This document shows positions 1 to 10,739 of a stretch of 64,000 bases of DNA, one piece after another. Made by a program: the position numbers and the translations under genes. Each line of letters opens with the position of its first letter. Position 1 is the first letter of the stretch. The stretch spans positions 18,474,501 through 18,538,500 of the forward strand of contig NC_092672.1 in NCBI RefSeq assembly GCF_964355755.1, in the 5' to 3' direction. The DNA is from Antedon mediterranea (lineage: Eukaryota; Echinodermata; Crinoidea; Comatulida; Antedonidae). The notes under the pieces were generated by a model. It made no database searches, was not told the origin of the DNA, and was given only the letters and a program-made list of their open reading frames with translations.

Positions 1-1368
1 AGTTTGTTAATAGGTTATAGATATCTGTTGTCTATCTATTATAAGTAGACAGTTGATAGATAATACAAAACTGTGTTACTCATAGATTTATAATAGACTT
101 GTAGTAGTCTCCATCTATCTATATATAATAGATATTTAGTAGGTATGGAATATAAGTTAAATGTAGTTTGTTAATAGGTTATATATAGCTGTTGTCTATC
201 TATTATAAATAGACAGTTGATAGATAATACAAAACTGTGTTACTCATAGATTTCTAATAGACTTGTAGTAGTCTCCATCTATCTATATATAATAGATATT
301 TAGTAGGTATGGAATATATGTTAAATGTAGTTTGTTAATAGGTTATAGATAGCTGTTGTCTATCTATTATAAATAGACAGTTGATAAATAATACAAAACT
401 GTGTTACTCATAGATTTCTAATAGATTTGTAGTAGTCTCCATCTATCTATATATAATAGATATTTAGTAGGTATGGAAGGAAAGTTAAATGTAGTTTGTT
501 AATAGGTTATAGATAGCTGTTGTCTATCTATTATAAATAGACAGTTGATAGATAATACAAAACTGTGTTACTCATAGATTTCTAATAGACTTGTAGTAGT
601 CTCCATCTATCTATATATAATAGATATTTAGTAGGTATGGAATATATGTTAAATGTAGTTTGTTAATAGGTTATAGATAGCTGTTGTCTATCTGTTATAA
701 GTAGACAGTTGATAGATAATACAAAACTGTGTTACTCATAGATTTCTAATAGACTTGTAGTAGTCTCCATCTATCTATATATAATAGATATTTAGTAGGT
801 ATGGAATATATGTTAAATGTAGTTTGTTAATAGGTTATAGATAGCTGTTGTCTATCTGTTATAAGTAGACAGTTGATAGATAATACAAAACTGTGTTACT
901 CATAGATTTCTAATAGACTTGTAGCAGTCTCCATCTATCTATATATAATAGATATTTAGTAGGTATGGAAGGAAAGTTAAATGTAGTTTGTTAATAGGTT
1001 ATAGATAGCTGTTGTCTATCTATTATAAATAGACAGTTGATAGATAATACAAAACTGTGTTACTCATAGATTTCTAATAGACTTGTAGTAGTCTCCATCT
1101 ATCTATATATAATAGATATTTAGTAGGTATGGAATATATGTTAAACGTAGTTTGTTAATAGGTTATAGATAGCTGTTGTCTATCTATTATAAGTAGACAG
1201 TTGATAGATAATACAAAACTGTGTTACTCATAGATTTCTAATAGACTTGTAGTAGCCTCCATCTATCTATATATAATAGATATTTAGTAGGTATGGAATA
1301 TAAGTTAAATGTAAAATGTAAAATGTAGTTTGTTAATAGATTATAGATAGCCGTTGTCTATATATTAG
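1..1368. repeat. 164-bp tandem satellite, 8 copies plus a partial ninth
   Basis: The motif agtttgttaataggtt recurs at 1, 165, 329, 493, 657, 821, 985 and 1149, exactly 164 bp apart. A ninth, partial copy starts at 1326 after a 13-bp insertion and dissolves near 1368. Copies differ at a few positions, such as the tail reading ggaatatatg or ggaaggaaag. The array runs off the left edge, so its full length is unknown. No coding frame is apparent. Confidence 0.95.
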
Positions 1369-2274
1369 TGCGTGTGTATAACAATTGTTACACCCAAATT
1401 CCCGCTTCTTTTTTTTTGCAGCAGCAGCAGGCACGATGCAGATGATCAGAGAAAAAAGGAGCATTCGCTTGTTGTAGGCCTTTTCGATCAGACCATGAAT
1501 GTTTATTTATACACAATGTCAGTTTAGTGGTAAGTGAATCAATCCATATCTTTACATTTTATTTGTTAAAGTTAAAGTGTTCCTTTTTGATAGGCTAGAA
1601 GCTAGGCTAGTAGGCCTCTAGTAGGCTCTATAACCTAGCCAGGCCTGTATTAGTTAGTAGGCCTAGGCTAGGCTAGGCTACTAAGCTAGGTAGGCCCTAG
1701 CCTAGGCCTAGTCTTTTTTAAATTGCACTAGGCATTTTTCATTCAAGTTATAATTATAATAGCCTAGCCTAGGCCTAATATACTTTATAGCCTAGGCTTA
1801 TAGGCCTACTACTAGTTAGCCTAGGCCCTACATTGCCTGTTTGTTGTTCAAAAAACATTTATTTATTCAACAATGGCATTATACAGTATAATATAATTAT
1901 AGGTGTGTACATAAATGAAAACATAGTAATAAGCCACAAGTTGTAGGCCTACTTCCCAGGGTTCAATTATAAAATAGATTTTTTAGTTTATAATATTAAT
2001 ACTAAATAGTTATATACTGGGCTGCCTAGGCCTATTATCAGTTTGTTAATAGGCCTAAGCCTAGTCTATTAATAGGTTATTATTATACATAATTTTAAAC
2101 ACAGTAGGTTTCATTTATTACCATAAATATAATTTAATACTACCGCAAAACATAGATAAACTCACATTATTTTCGCCCGTTGAGTAAATGTATATTTTTA
2201 CTTTACAACAAACAAACTTGACGGGTTGTTTGTTGGTATATATTTACTCCATTGTGTTGGTTCAGAGGATGTTT
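1369..2274. other. non-coding, AGGCCT-rich low-complexity DNA
   Basis: No gene is visible. From about 1590 to 1850 the sequence is saturated with aggcctagg-type palindromic hexamers, which recur elsewhere in the window (10.3-10.6 kb, 40.5 kb, 60 kb). The rest is AT-rich unique sequence. Confidence 0.6.
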
Positions 2275-3023
2275 TTCTTACGCACCTGCCTTTCTTGTAT
2301 TTTGACTCCAAATTTGTTGACTAACTTTATCCTGAACACCACACTTTAAAATTAGGACTTTCAGAAGGAGAAACACATAATAACAAATAAATAAATCCTT
2401 TAAATTGATGATTTTACAGATGTGTTTCTTTGTATACTGTAATGTAACTCCTCGAGCTCCCCATGCTCAATGTTTTTGCTTCTATGGAGCGCCAAAAGAG
2501 CAACAATAATAGTACAAGTATAAAAACAGAAAGAAAACGAAACAAAAAAACTTATCATGATTTTTAAATTAAAATTTATTTGCCAGTATTTATTTCTTCG
2601 TACTTGCATGAGTATACTATTATCATTACAATTTTAATTTTATATTGTTCCATCCACACTGTAGATGGACTCCACAGAGTTTTCAGCCCTCTATATAATT
2701 TTTGCTCTTTTGACGTTCCATAGAAACAAAAACATTGAACATGGCCCATGGGGTAGGCCTACTGTACTGTAGGCTAGTCATTTTGTGTGCGAGAAAAACG
2801 TCTGTAAAATCATCAATTTAAAAATGTATTTGTTACTTTTTATGTGATTCTTTTTCATGAAAGTGCCAATTCTAAGGTGTGGTATTCAGAATAAATGTTG
2901 GGAGTTAAAATACAAGGCAGGTGCGAAAGATAAATATTTGTAATCTAGGTGTTGGGTCTTAGCTTTCGTGATCTTAGGTCTTAGGGGGTCTTAGCTTTCG
3001 TGGTCTTAGGTTTTGTGACACCC
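2275..3023. mobile_element. foldback-type repeat (copy 1)
   Basis: The two halves are imperfect inverted copies. The stretch from about 2330 to 2520 (caccacactttaaaatt, gatgattttacaga, tcaatgtttttgcttctatg) returns as its reverse complement between about 2690 and 2890. The right end finishes with a cttag-rich tract ending in ttttgtgacaccc at 3023. A related sequence in the opposite orientation lies at 23577, beginning gggtgtcacaaaacct, so this is a dispersed non-autonomous family. No coding capacity is seen. Confidence 0.6.
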
Positions 3024-3480
3024 ATTGTAAGTATGCAGTTGATAGATATTACAACTGTGATATTAATAATAGATTTCTAATGCAGTATCTAGGCCTAGAG
3101 GCCTAGGTCATCTAGCTATATCTACTGTATCTATTTGTAATAATTCTTAGTAGGCCTAAGTATATAAAATAAATAGTTTATTAATAGTTACTGGCTATTA
3201 TCAGTTTGTTTATAGTCTGTTAATAGGTTACTGGTAGGTAGCCCTTGTATAGCAAAATTCAAATGGCATATTCAACAAAAAAATGTTTAAACAATTATTT
3301 TTTCAGAGAGACGATCTTTAACCTATACTAGTACAAATTTGATGGTCAAGTGCAAAGATGATTAATTTATGGTGAAGTGTGCTTTTGCGTAATTAATTTT
3401 TCATGTCAATAGTGACAATATTTGGTGCATTTCTTATTGTCTGGTCTAATTCCATTCAGGAATTGTTTTGAATTTTGAAG
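3024..3480. other. non-coding AT-rich stretch
   Basis: No gene is visible. Short pieces around 3040-3240 resemble the 164-bp satellite of the left edge (acagttgatagat, tttgttaatag), so this may be a decayed outlier of that array. Confidence 0.4.
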
Positions 3481-3482
3481 TT

Positions 3483-4060
3483 TAAATAAAATGTATACTG
3501 TATATTTGGATACTGTGTCTTGTTTCATTTGATAAGTCTAAATTGTTACAAAAGTGATGAGTGTTGCTCTGTTGCTCGGTATTCTTCCTGTCACATGTCC
3601 AACTGAGTTCAAACATGTGCAATGTTATGGTTAAGATATTAAGGTTTACAAATACTGTACTATCTTAATTTTTTGTTAAATAAATTTATAAAATGTATAC
3701 TGTATATTTGGTTACTAATGTCTTGTTTCACTTAATAAGTCTAAATTGTTACAAAAGTAACTGTTGTTGTTGTTTGGTATTCTTCCTTTTACATGTCCAG
3801 CTGAGTTAAAACATGTGCAATGTTATGGTTAAGATATTAAGGTTTACAAATAATGTACTATCTTAATTTTTTGTTAAATAAATTTATAAAATGTATACTG
3901 TATATTTGGTTACTAATGTCTTGTTTCACTTAATAAGTCTAAATTGTTACAAAAGTAACTGTTGTTGTTTGGTATTCTTCCTTTTACATGTCCAACTGAG
4001 TTAAAATATGTGCTTAAAGTTTTCGGACTCGCATATGTATGGACAAGATTAAGGTTTACA
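3483..4060. repeat. roughly 200-bp unit tandemly triplicated
   Basis: The string aaatgtatactgtatatttgg begins at 3488, 3691 and 3888. Each copy is followed by the same order of blocks (gtcttgtttca, aagtctaaattgttacaaaag, ttcttcc, acatgtcc, gttatggttaagatatta). Periods are 203 and 197 bp. The third copy decays after about 4010. Non-coding. Confidence 0.9.
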
Positions 4061-4189
4061 AATACGGGAAAAAAATTAATTTGTTATTTTTTTAATCGTT
4101 ATACATTTGTTATTTGCCAATAAGATGAATTATTGTTCTGTATCTGTATTTTAGCCAGAAAAGATTAGATTTTTAATTTCTGTAGATTT

Positions 4190-5375
4190 TAAGTATCTAA
4201 ATTAACAGTAGTTAATTTATGTATATTTTTAATAGCCAATTTATATGTAGATTTTTAATAGCCCAATAATATCTATATGTAGATTGTTAATAGCCCAATA
4301 ATAGTTATATGTAGATTTTTAATAGTCCAATAATATCTATATGTAGATTGTTAATAGCCCAATAATAGTTATATGTAGATTTTTAATAGCCAATTATTTA
4401 GTAGATTTTTAATAGCCAAATAATGTAGATATTTAATAGCCCAATAATAGCCAATTTATGTAGATTTTGAATAGCCAAATAATGTAGATTTTTAATATCC
4501 CAATAGTCGCCAATTTATGTAGATTTTTAATAGTCCAATAATAGCCAAATAATGTAGATTTTTAATAGCCCAATAATAGCCAAATAATGTAGATTTTTAA
4601 TAGCCCAATAATAGCCAAATAATGTAGATTTTTAGTAGACAAATAATAGCCATTTTTAAGTAGATTTTTAACAGCCCAATAATAGCCAAATAATGTAGAT
4701 TTTTAATAGCCCAATAATAGCCATTTTTAAGTAGATTTTTAATAGACCAATAATAGCCAAATAATGTAGATTTTTAGTAGACAAATAATAGCCATTTTTA
4801 AGTAGATTTTTAATAGACCAATAATATCCAAATAATGTAGATTTTTAGTAGACAAATAATAGCCATTTTTATGTAGATTTTTAATAGCCCAATAATAGCC
4901 AAATAATGTAGATTTTTAGTAGACAAATAATAGCCATTTTTATGTAGATTTTTAATAGCCCAATAATAGTCAAATAATGTAGATTTTTAGTAGACAAATA
5001 ATAGCCATTTTTATATAGATTTTTAATAGCCCAATAATAGCCAAATAATGTAGATTTTTAGTAGACAAATAATAGCCATTTTTAAGTAGATTTTTAATAG
5101 CCCAATAATAGGCAAATAATGTAGATTTTTAGTAGCTGAATAATAGCCAATTATTTAGTAGATTTTTAATAGTATATTAATAGCCAAATAATGTAGATTT
5201 TAAGTAGACAAATTATAGCCATTTTATGTAGATTTTTAATTGCCAAATAATAGCCAATTTATACAGATTTTTAATAGCCCAATAATAGTCATTTAATTAG
5301 TAGATTTTTAATAGCCCATAAATAGCAAATTAATGTAGATTTTTAAAAGCCAAATAATAGCCAATTAAGAATCCA
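4190..5375. repeat. AT-rich minisatellite built on tgtagatttttaatag
   Basis: Irregular tandem repeats alternate 'tgtagatttttaatagccc', 'aataatagccaaataa' and 'agacaaataatagccattt'. Larger composite units of about 75-80 bp become regular between about 4620 and 5130. Phase slips and unit deletions are frequent. Every frame is stop-rich. Confidence 0.85.
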
Positions 5376-6256
5376 TTCTAGATAGATTATTGGTAGTCTA
5401 ATAATAGTTGTATTTAGTAGGTGTCGCCTACTAATATCATCGCGAAATATGCTAATGAGGCAAACATCTACTAACAACTATAAAAAATCTATCAAATATC
5501 TATCTACTAGTAGGTGATAAATAGGCGACAGCTCTATATCTACTAAGCCGGATAGACTATAAGGCTAACCGCTATAGAGCTATAACTACTAAGACTTTTT
5601 GTTATGGGTTAAAGATTTTTCATGACCCTTGACACAAAGCAGATATATTAATAATAATATTTATTTGGAACAACACTTTTTTAACAGTAAAAATTTTGAA
5701 GGATCAGGGTCAAAGATCAAGGTTAAAAAAAAAATAAAAAAATAATAATAAGTGGGACTTGAACCAGCGATCTCAACTGTGAGAGGCTGGATACATAACC
5801 ATTACACCACACTGTCATTCACAACTTTGTAGTGTGCAGTTAACATATTTACACAATAGAACTAATAAAAAAAAATGTGTAAAAAAAAAATATTCAGGGG
5901 GAATTTTATGTAGGGGAAATTTACAGTAGGCGGAGGTTTGCACTCTCGGAGTACCCTCTATCTAGTTGCATTTTGTTTTTATTTAAGATTGGTAAGACAG
6001 GTTTATATACAGTATTTTAATCAGTTATTGTGATTTTTGTTTCAACAGTTTAACAATTATGTATTTTTAAATGATTGCTTACTAATCAAAGTGTATCCTA
6101 TACAAATTTTATTTAGAATTACTGATATCAGTATTGTTATACACCATTCCATTCATGCTTTTTATCTATAAACAAAATAAATGTTTACAGTATACACTGT
6201 GGAAAAGGACTTATTGTGGTATATCTAAAGTTGAGTTGTAGGCAGTGAGTATATAG
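5376..6256. other. non-coding flank of the minisatellite
   Basis: 5400-5600 contains several tagtaggt, cgcctacta and ctactagtag palindromic blocks that echo words of the left-edge satellite. Apart from the tRNA-like segment described separately, the rest is AT-rich with no coding signal. Confidence 0.4.
5753..5818 (-). pseudogene. tRNA-Glu-like pseudogene or SINE head
   Basis: Read on the minus strand, this begins gacagtgtggtgtaatggtt (A-box-like), has a CTCTCAC anticodon-loop-like core, and ends with ggttcaagtcc, a good B box. The layout resembles tRNA-Glu(CTC), but the 5' and 3' ends do not form a clean acceptor stem. A TTATTATTATTTTTTT tract follows on the minus strand, as in a retroposed copy. 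It is either a tRNA pseudogene or the head of a short SINE. Confidence 0.5.
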
Positions 6257-6946
6257 GGGTCATTCCATCTCAGTTCACCCAAAAAAAATGGAATTTTAAA
6301 CCCTACCTCTTCCAATTTTGATGAAATTTGGTATATGGGTGATTCATAGCAATTAAAGCCAACATTTCAAATTTTAACTTTATCGGACCAACGGTTTTCG
6401 AGATATCGCAATTTCAATTTTCGGTTTTTACGCAAAAAAGCGCGCGGCCGCCACGTTTCAAAGAGCTGTATCTCGGGAACTATAGGTTCGATTTTAAAAA
6501 CAAAGGTATTTTTGTAAAGGGGAGACCATAAGGAACCTAAATATACTAATTGTGTTTGTTTTATGTTAATTTTAAGTTGAATAAAACTTTGACATATATT
6601 TTGACCTTGAAATTGACCCCGTGGAACACGCCCGATTTGTTGGTGACTATCACGAAAAATGTAGCCCTACGTGTCAACTACAACATATAAAAAAATTGGA
6701 GGGGTTTTTTTCTTTGTTTCCATGAAATTACAATTTGAAGTTGACATACCTCTTCCTTTTAGTGTATTTTTGGTGTTGTTATACTTATACACAGTGTGAA
6801 CACTAACTGTTAAGGTGTCTTATTGTTACGCTTTCTCATCAGGCCCACTTAAACAGTAGATGTATTTTGATATGAGAAATACTGGGTAACTCACATACTT
6901 TTCAAATCAATTTTGACACATAGTTTAGTGTCCTTACTATGTTATT

Positions 6947-7360
6947 ATGCACATTAACATATGCATAATAAGTGATTGCAGAGAACATACAACAGTTACT
7001 GTATATGCCTTTTTAAAGGTTGTCATCCCCTATATAAAAACAAAACTACCAACCATGAAAAAAGTTCATTATTTCACAGATGGATGTGGCGGCCAATACA
7101 AAAACAAATATTACTTTATTAACCTTTGCCACTACCAGGAAGATTTTGGTTTAGACGCCGAGTGGAATTTTTTCGCTACATCACATGGCAAGAGTGCGTG
7201 TGATGGCATAGGTGGAACAGTTAAGAGGCTTGTCACTAAGAGAAGCTTACAGCGTTTGACTGAATGTCATATTATCACATCTCTCAGTATGTTCGACTAC
7301 TGTGTAATTTTTTATTTCTATTTTATGTCTTTAGGCAATGTGGCCAAGGATTATCAATAG
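6947..7360 (+). pseudogene. transposase-like protein, central block
   Basis: The frame contains FTDGCGGQYKNK followed by AEWNFFATSHGKSACDG and GIGGTVKR. This is a conserved block I recognise from an uncharacterised transposase-like family common in aquatic animal genomes; the Asp of TDG and the His/Asp around SHGK...DG look like conserved polar residues. The ATG at 6947 is probably not the true start: an acceptor-like attgcag precedes 'agaacat', and family members extend further upstream. Near the end, tgt|gtaatt...tttag|gcaatg looks like a small intron, after which the frame continues NVAKD and is then broken by the SINE. It lies inside the TIR element at 6257-8838. Confidence 0.7.
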
Positions 7361-7365
7361 TGAAT

Positions 7366-7647
7366 TAGTCACTGTCCTATCAGATAGGTGGTAATCCCCC
7401 TGATACAGGGGCTATTGTGTGAACCAGTTCACCGGGGTAACCCCCTACTCTTTTTCGAATAATGAACTGGGTCCTTTAAAGTACACACATGTTATAACTG
7501 TGTACACTGGACTATGGTTTATAGTCCTTATCCGAGAAGACTTGAAGAGAGGAGCGAGTCGGCCTCGAACCCTTGCCGATGTTGTTGTCTTTTAGGTACG
7601 GTAAACGGCGCCCCTGCCTTAACCGCTCGGCCATATGACTCGCTCAT
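7366..7647 (-). mobile_element. tRNA-Ser/Leu-derived SINE inside the transposase gene
   Basis: On the minus strand the sequence starts near 7646 with gagcgagt, then tggccgagcggttaaggc, a near-perfect A box of the Ser/Leu (long variable arm) tRNA type. The B-box-like ggttcgaggcc follows, and then actcgctc, which pairs with the start like an acceptor stem. A roughly 190-bp body follows (about 7366-7557), with hairpin-rich cccctgtatcaggggg and ggttcac. The host frame reads NVAKD just before and DIPGINFF just after, so the SINE interrupts one continuous exon. Confidence 0.75.
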
Positions 7648-8226
7648 ATGGACATTCCAGGCATCAACTTTTTTCATGTGGGAATAGATGAGGTATCTAC
7701 TGTAGAAAAAGAAATAAAGCCGAGATTCAACCTCGCCCAGACCATCAAGGGTACATTACAATATCATCGCTTTGTTCCCGTTTCTCTGGCACAGATGCAG
7801 GTCTACAAACTTAGTACCCAGATAAACCCTCCGGATGTGGTAGTGATTCAAGAATCTTTCAGTGATGAAAATGAAATTGTTGCTGATACACAACCCACCA
7901 TTATTAGACTTCAGAATTTTGTGTGCTGTAGTTATGATGGTGTCCCATGGATTGGTTTGGTGGTGGATGTCTCACTCTCAGAAGAGTTTGGGGATTTTCA
8001 AATTAAATTTATGCATCCTCATGGGTCAGCGAAAACCTTTTATTGGCCGTCCAAAGAAGACTGTTGTTGGATTCCTGAATCAAATGTACATTGTATTATA
8101 GCCTCTCCGTTTATAAAATCCTCTCCGTTTATAAAATCCTCTTCGACTAGGAATTACAGTATTTCCCAAAATGATCGCCACAACATTTCTAAATACTGTT
8201 TGAATTGTCCAGATGACAAGGAGTAA
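7648..8226 (+). pseudogene. transposase-like protein, C-terminal block
   Basis: This continues the frame at 6947-7360 after the SINE. It opens DIPGINFFHVG and ends with a recognisable C-terminal module: YDGVPWIGLVVDVS, then KFMHPHGSAKTFYWP, then a CCWIP motif. In my recollection this WIG...FMHP...FxWP...CW(I/V)P module is the standard tail of the same animal transposase-like family. The ATG at 7648 is incidental, created where the SINE ends. A short in-frame duplication, SPFIKSSPFIKSS, lies near the C terminus. The TAA at 8224-8226 is followed about 100 bp later by the right TIR. Biochemical function is unknown. Confidence 0.7.
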
Positions 8227-8842
8227 AGGCCAGACATAGACAATTGTAACATTATAATAATATTTAGTTTGTAAATAAAATTAATTTTGGAATACATCAA
8301 ATTGACATTGAAGTAATGCATGGACAGACACCAAAAATACACTAAAAGGAAGAGGTATGTCAACTTCAAATTGTAATTTCATGGAAACAAAGAAAAAAAC
8401 CCCTCCAATTTTTGTATATGTTGTAGTTGACACGTAGGGCTACATTTTTCATGATAGTCACCAACAAAACGGGCGTGTTCCACGGGGTCAATTTCAAGGT
8501 CAAAATATATGTCAAAGTTTTATTCAACTTAAAATTAACATAAAACACACACAATTAGTATATTTAGATTCCTTATGGTCTCCCCTTTACAAAAATACCT
8601 TTGCTTTTAAAATCGAACCTATAGTTCCCGAGATACAGCTCTTTGAAACGTGGCGGACGCGCCCTTTTTTGCGTAAAAACCGAAAATTGAAATTGCGATA
8701 TCTTGAAAACCGTTGGTCCGATAAAGTTAAAATTTGAAATTTTGGCTTTAATTGCTATGAATCACCCATATACCAAATTTCATCAAAATTGGAAGAGGTA
8801 GGGTTTAACTCATTGGGTGATCTGAGATGGAATGACCCATAG

Positions 8843-10738
8843 GCTTTTCCTATATAATACTAAAACATCAAGAAAAAGTCTATCACTACACTATTTGTAC
8901 AGTAATAAAAACATAGCATACATTCTATTCTAGCATCAGTCACTCTAAAAAAAAATGTCAATTACTATGGCCAGCCACTAAACAATCATTGTATGTACAG
9001 TACTTCAAACAAAAGCAGATACAGGATAATTGGTCATTACTTCCTTAAATATTATAAAAAGTGGAATAACTGTAACACTACAGATAGCCTACAGTACAAA
9101 CAAATTATGATTGCACAATTTAACAAAAACTACATACTTTGTTTTAAAAGTAGAAATAACTTATTTTTCACAAACAAATTGTGATTTTAATTTACTGCAC
9201 GATCTTGTTATTATTATTGTTATCATTATCATTATTATTATTATTATTACTATTATTATATTATCGATTGCGACAGCAAAACATTTTTTTCTGCACAGAC
9301 ACTCTTTTGTGGGTTTGTCCCACCTTTATTTATTTCATTTCAGTCGCATACTAACAATGTATAAATTGTGATAAAAATAAAAATAATCAGTAGGCCTACT
9401 TCTTAAATCCATCTTTATAACATCCTACACATATACTACCCCGCCCCCTTCTCCTTTAGTCGGATCCTGGCTACGGCCCTAGGTTATATTATTACTAAAC
9501 TAAACTACTAAACTTAATTACATTAAGAGATATCCTGGCATATGCAAGTGGTTCACCCCAAATACCTATCACAAGTTTTAACCAACCACCAATAATAGAA
9601 TTTTTATCATCTGAAGATCAGTTTCCAACGGCAAACACCTCAGGGGTACCCATCTACCGCGCTACCGCTATCTCGACGTTTTCTACCGCATTTTTTTTTT
9701 TTTTTACCGCATTTTCAAATTTCCCCATATTTTTGGCCAAATTGATTTACGCTTACACCCAGGAACAATAGTCAATAACCAGACAAAAGTGAGGCAGGAT
9801 GTTGAAACAATGTCTATTCATGCAGTCTCCGTGGTCTATTATTGTATTTTTATTTGTATGCACTGCCTTTTGTTAAACCGTAACAATAATATAAACATGC
9901 ACGGTACTACACGCCGGCCGTAGAAAAAAAGAAGCGTTCAACCAACCGTGAATCAATCACGTGGTAACCGGATTACGCGATTATTAATTTTGGGAGGATC
10001 CAAGTTTTAACTAAATAAACGCTTTGATTACACAGTGGTTGAGACACGTTTTTAATAGTTATTACATTTTTAAACACCCTCATAATTAATGGACTCTACC
10101 AATGTTGATCCGCTGCAAAGAACAACAGATCGCACATCGCACGAGGTTGTTGACGCGGTGTTTTATTTGGTTTTAATGTACGATCCGATAATACGAACAT
10201 GTTAAATGGATTCGCCAAGCAAGTACTGTAGGCCTACGTTTAATAAAAATTTACCTAAGATTGTCGTAAGCTCTTTTGTTCAAACTTGATATTTATAGCA
10301 ATAATGCACCCGTTGCGGCATGCACGCTAGGCCTCCAGCCTAGGCCTACTCCTCGATCGATCATCGATGTCGCTGGTGGGGAGTTTCCCAGCGATAAGAA
10401 ATCGGCGAAATAGCTCATAAACGGCCTACATTTTAATGTTATATCTTTAATGCCAGTGTAATTACGTATGGATAAAACAATATAAAACTCAATGTTTTTC
10501 ATCTGAAATAATATGTTAACTCGCGTAATGAAGCATAAGACGGATTCGGAATAGTTTTTGGGTTTCAAAATGGTAGCTAGCTAGGCTAGGGCCTAGAAGT
10601 AGAAGCCCTAGGCTAGGCCTGTGCCTAAAAAAAATGAGTAAATTCTATTGGGCAATACTATCATGTGTAAATATTGTACATTATGTAATTAAGTTAAATT
10701 ATGTTATATACTGAATTTTAGTTCACTGCTTACACTGT
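8843..10738. other. non-coding, with a TTA microsatellite
   Basis: No supported gene. A tta/att microsatellite lies at about 9207-9265, and a poly-T tract near 9690-9705. 10.3-10.6 kb is locally GC-richer with AGGCCT words; open frames there have no recognisable motif. 9450-9475 carries a ggatcctggctacggccc-type repeat word. Confidence 0.4.
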
Positions 10739-10739
10739 G

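Larger units (their letters stand above)
6257..8838 (+). mobile_element. DNA transposon with roughly 500-bp TIRs and a 4-bp target duplication
   Basis: The outer ends are gggtcattccatctcag (6257) and its reverse complement ctgagatggaatgaccc (8838). The inverted match runs inward for about 510-520 bp (6257-6776 against 8327-8838). The element is flanked on both sides by ATAG (6253-6256 and 8839-8842), which fits a 4-bp target site duplication. Between the TIRs lie two blocks of one transposase-like gene, separated by a SINE. The N-terminal part of the gene is missing, so this copy should be non-autonomous. The superfamily was not assigned. Confidence 0.85.

Noticed and set aside
8366-8554. Minus-strand frame in the right TIR
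   Set aside because: It lies wholly inside the inverted repeat of the transposon and has no protein motif.
10293-10568. Minus-strand 91-codon frame
   Set aside because: No motif or splice context; lies in AGGCCT-rich low-complexity DNA.
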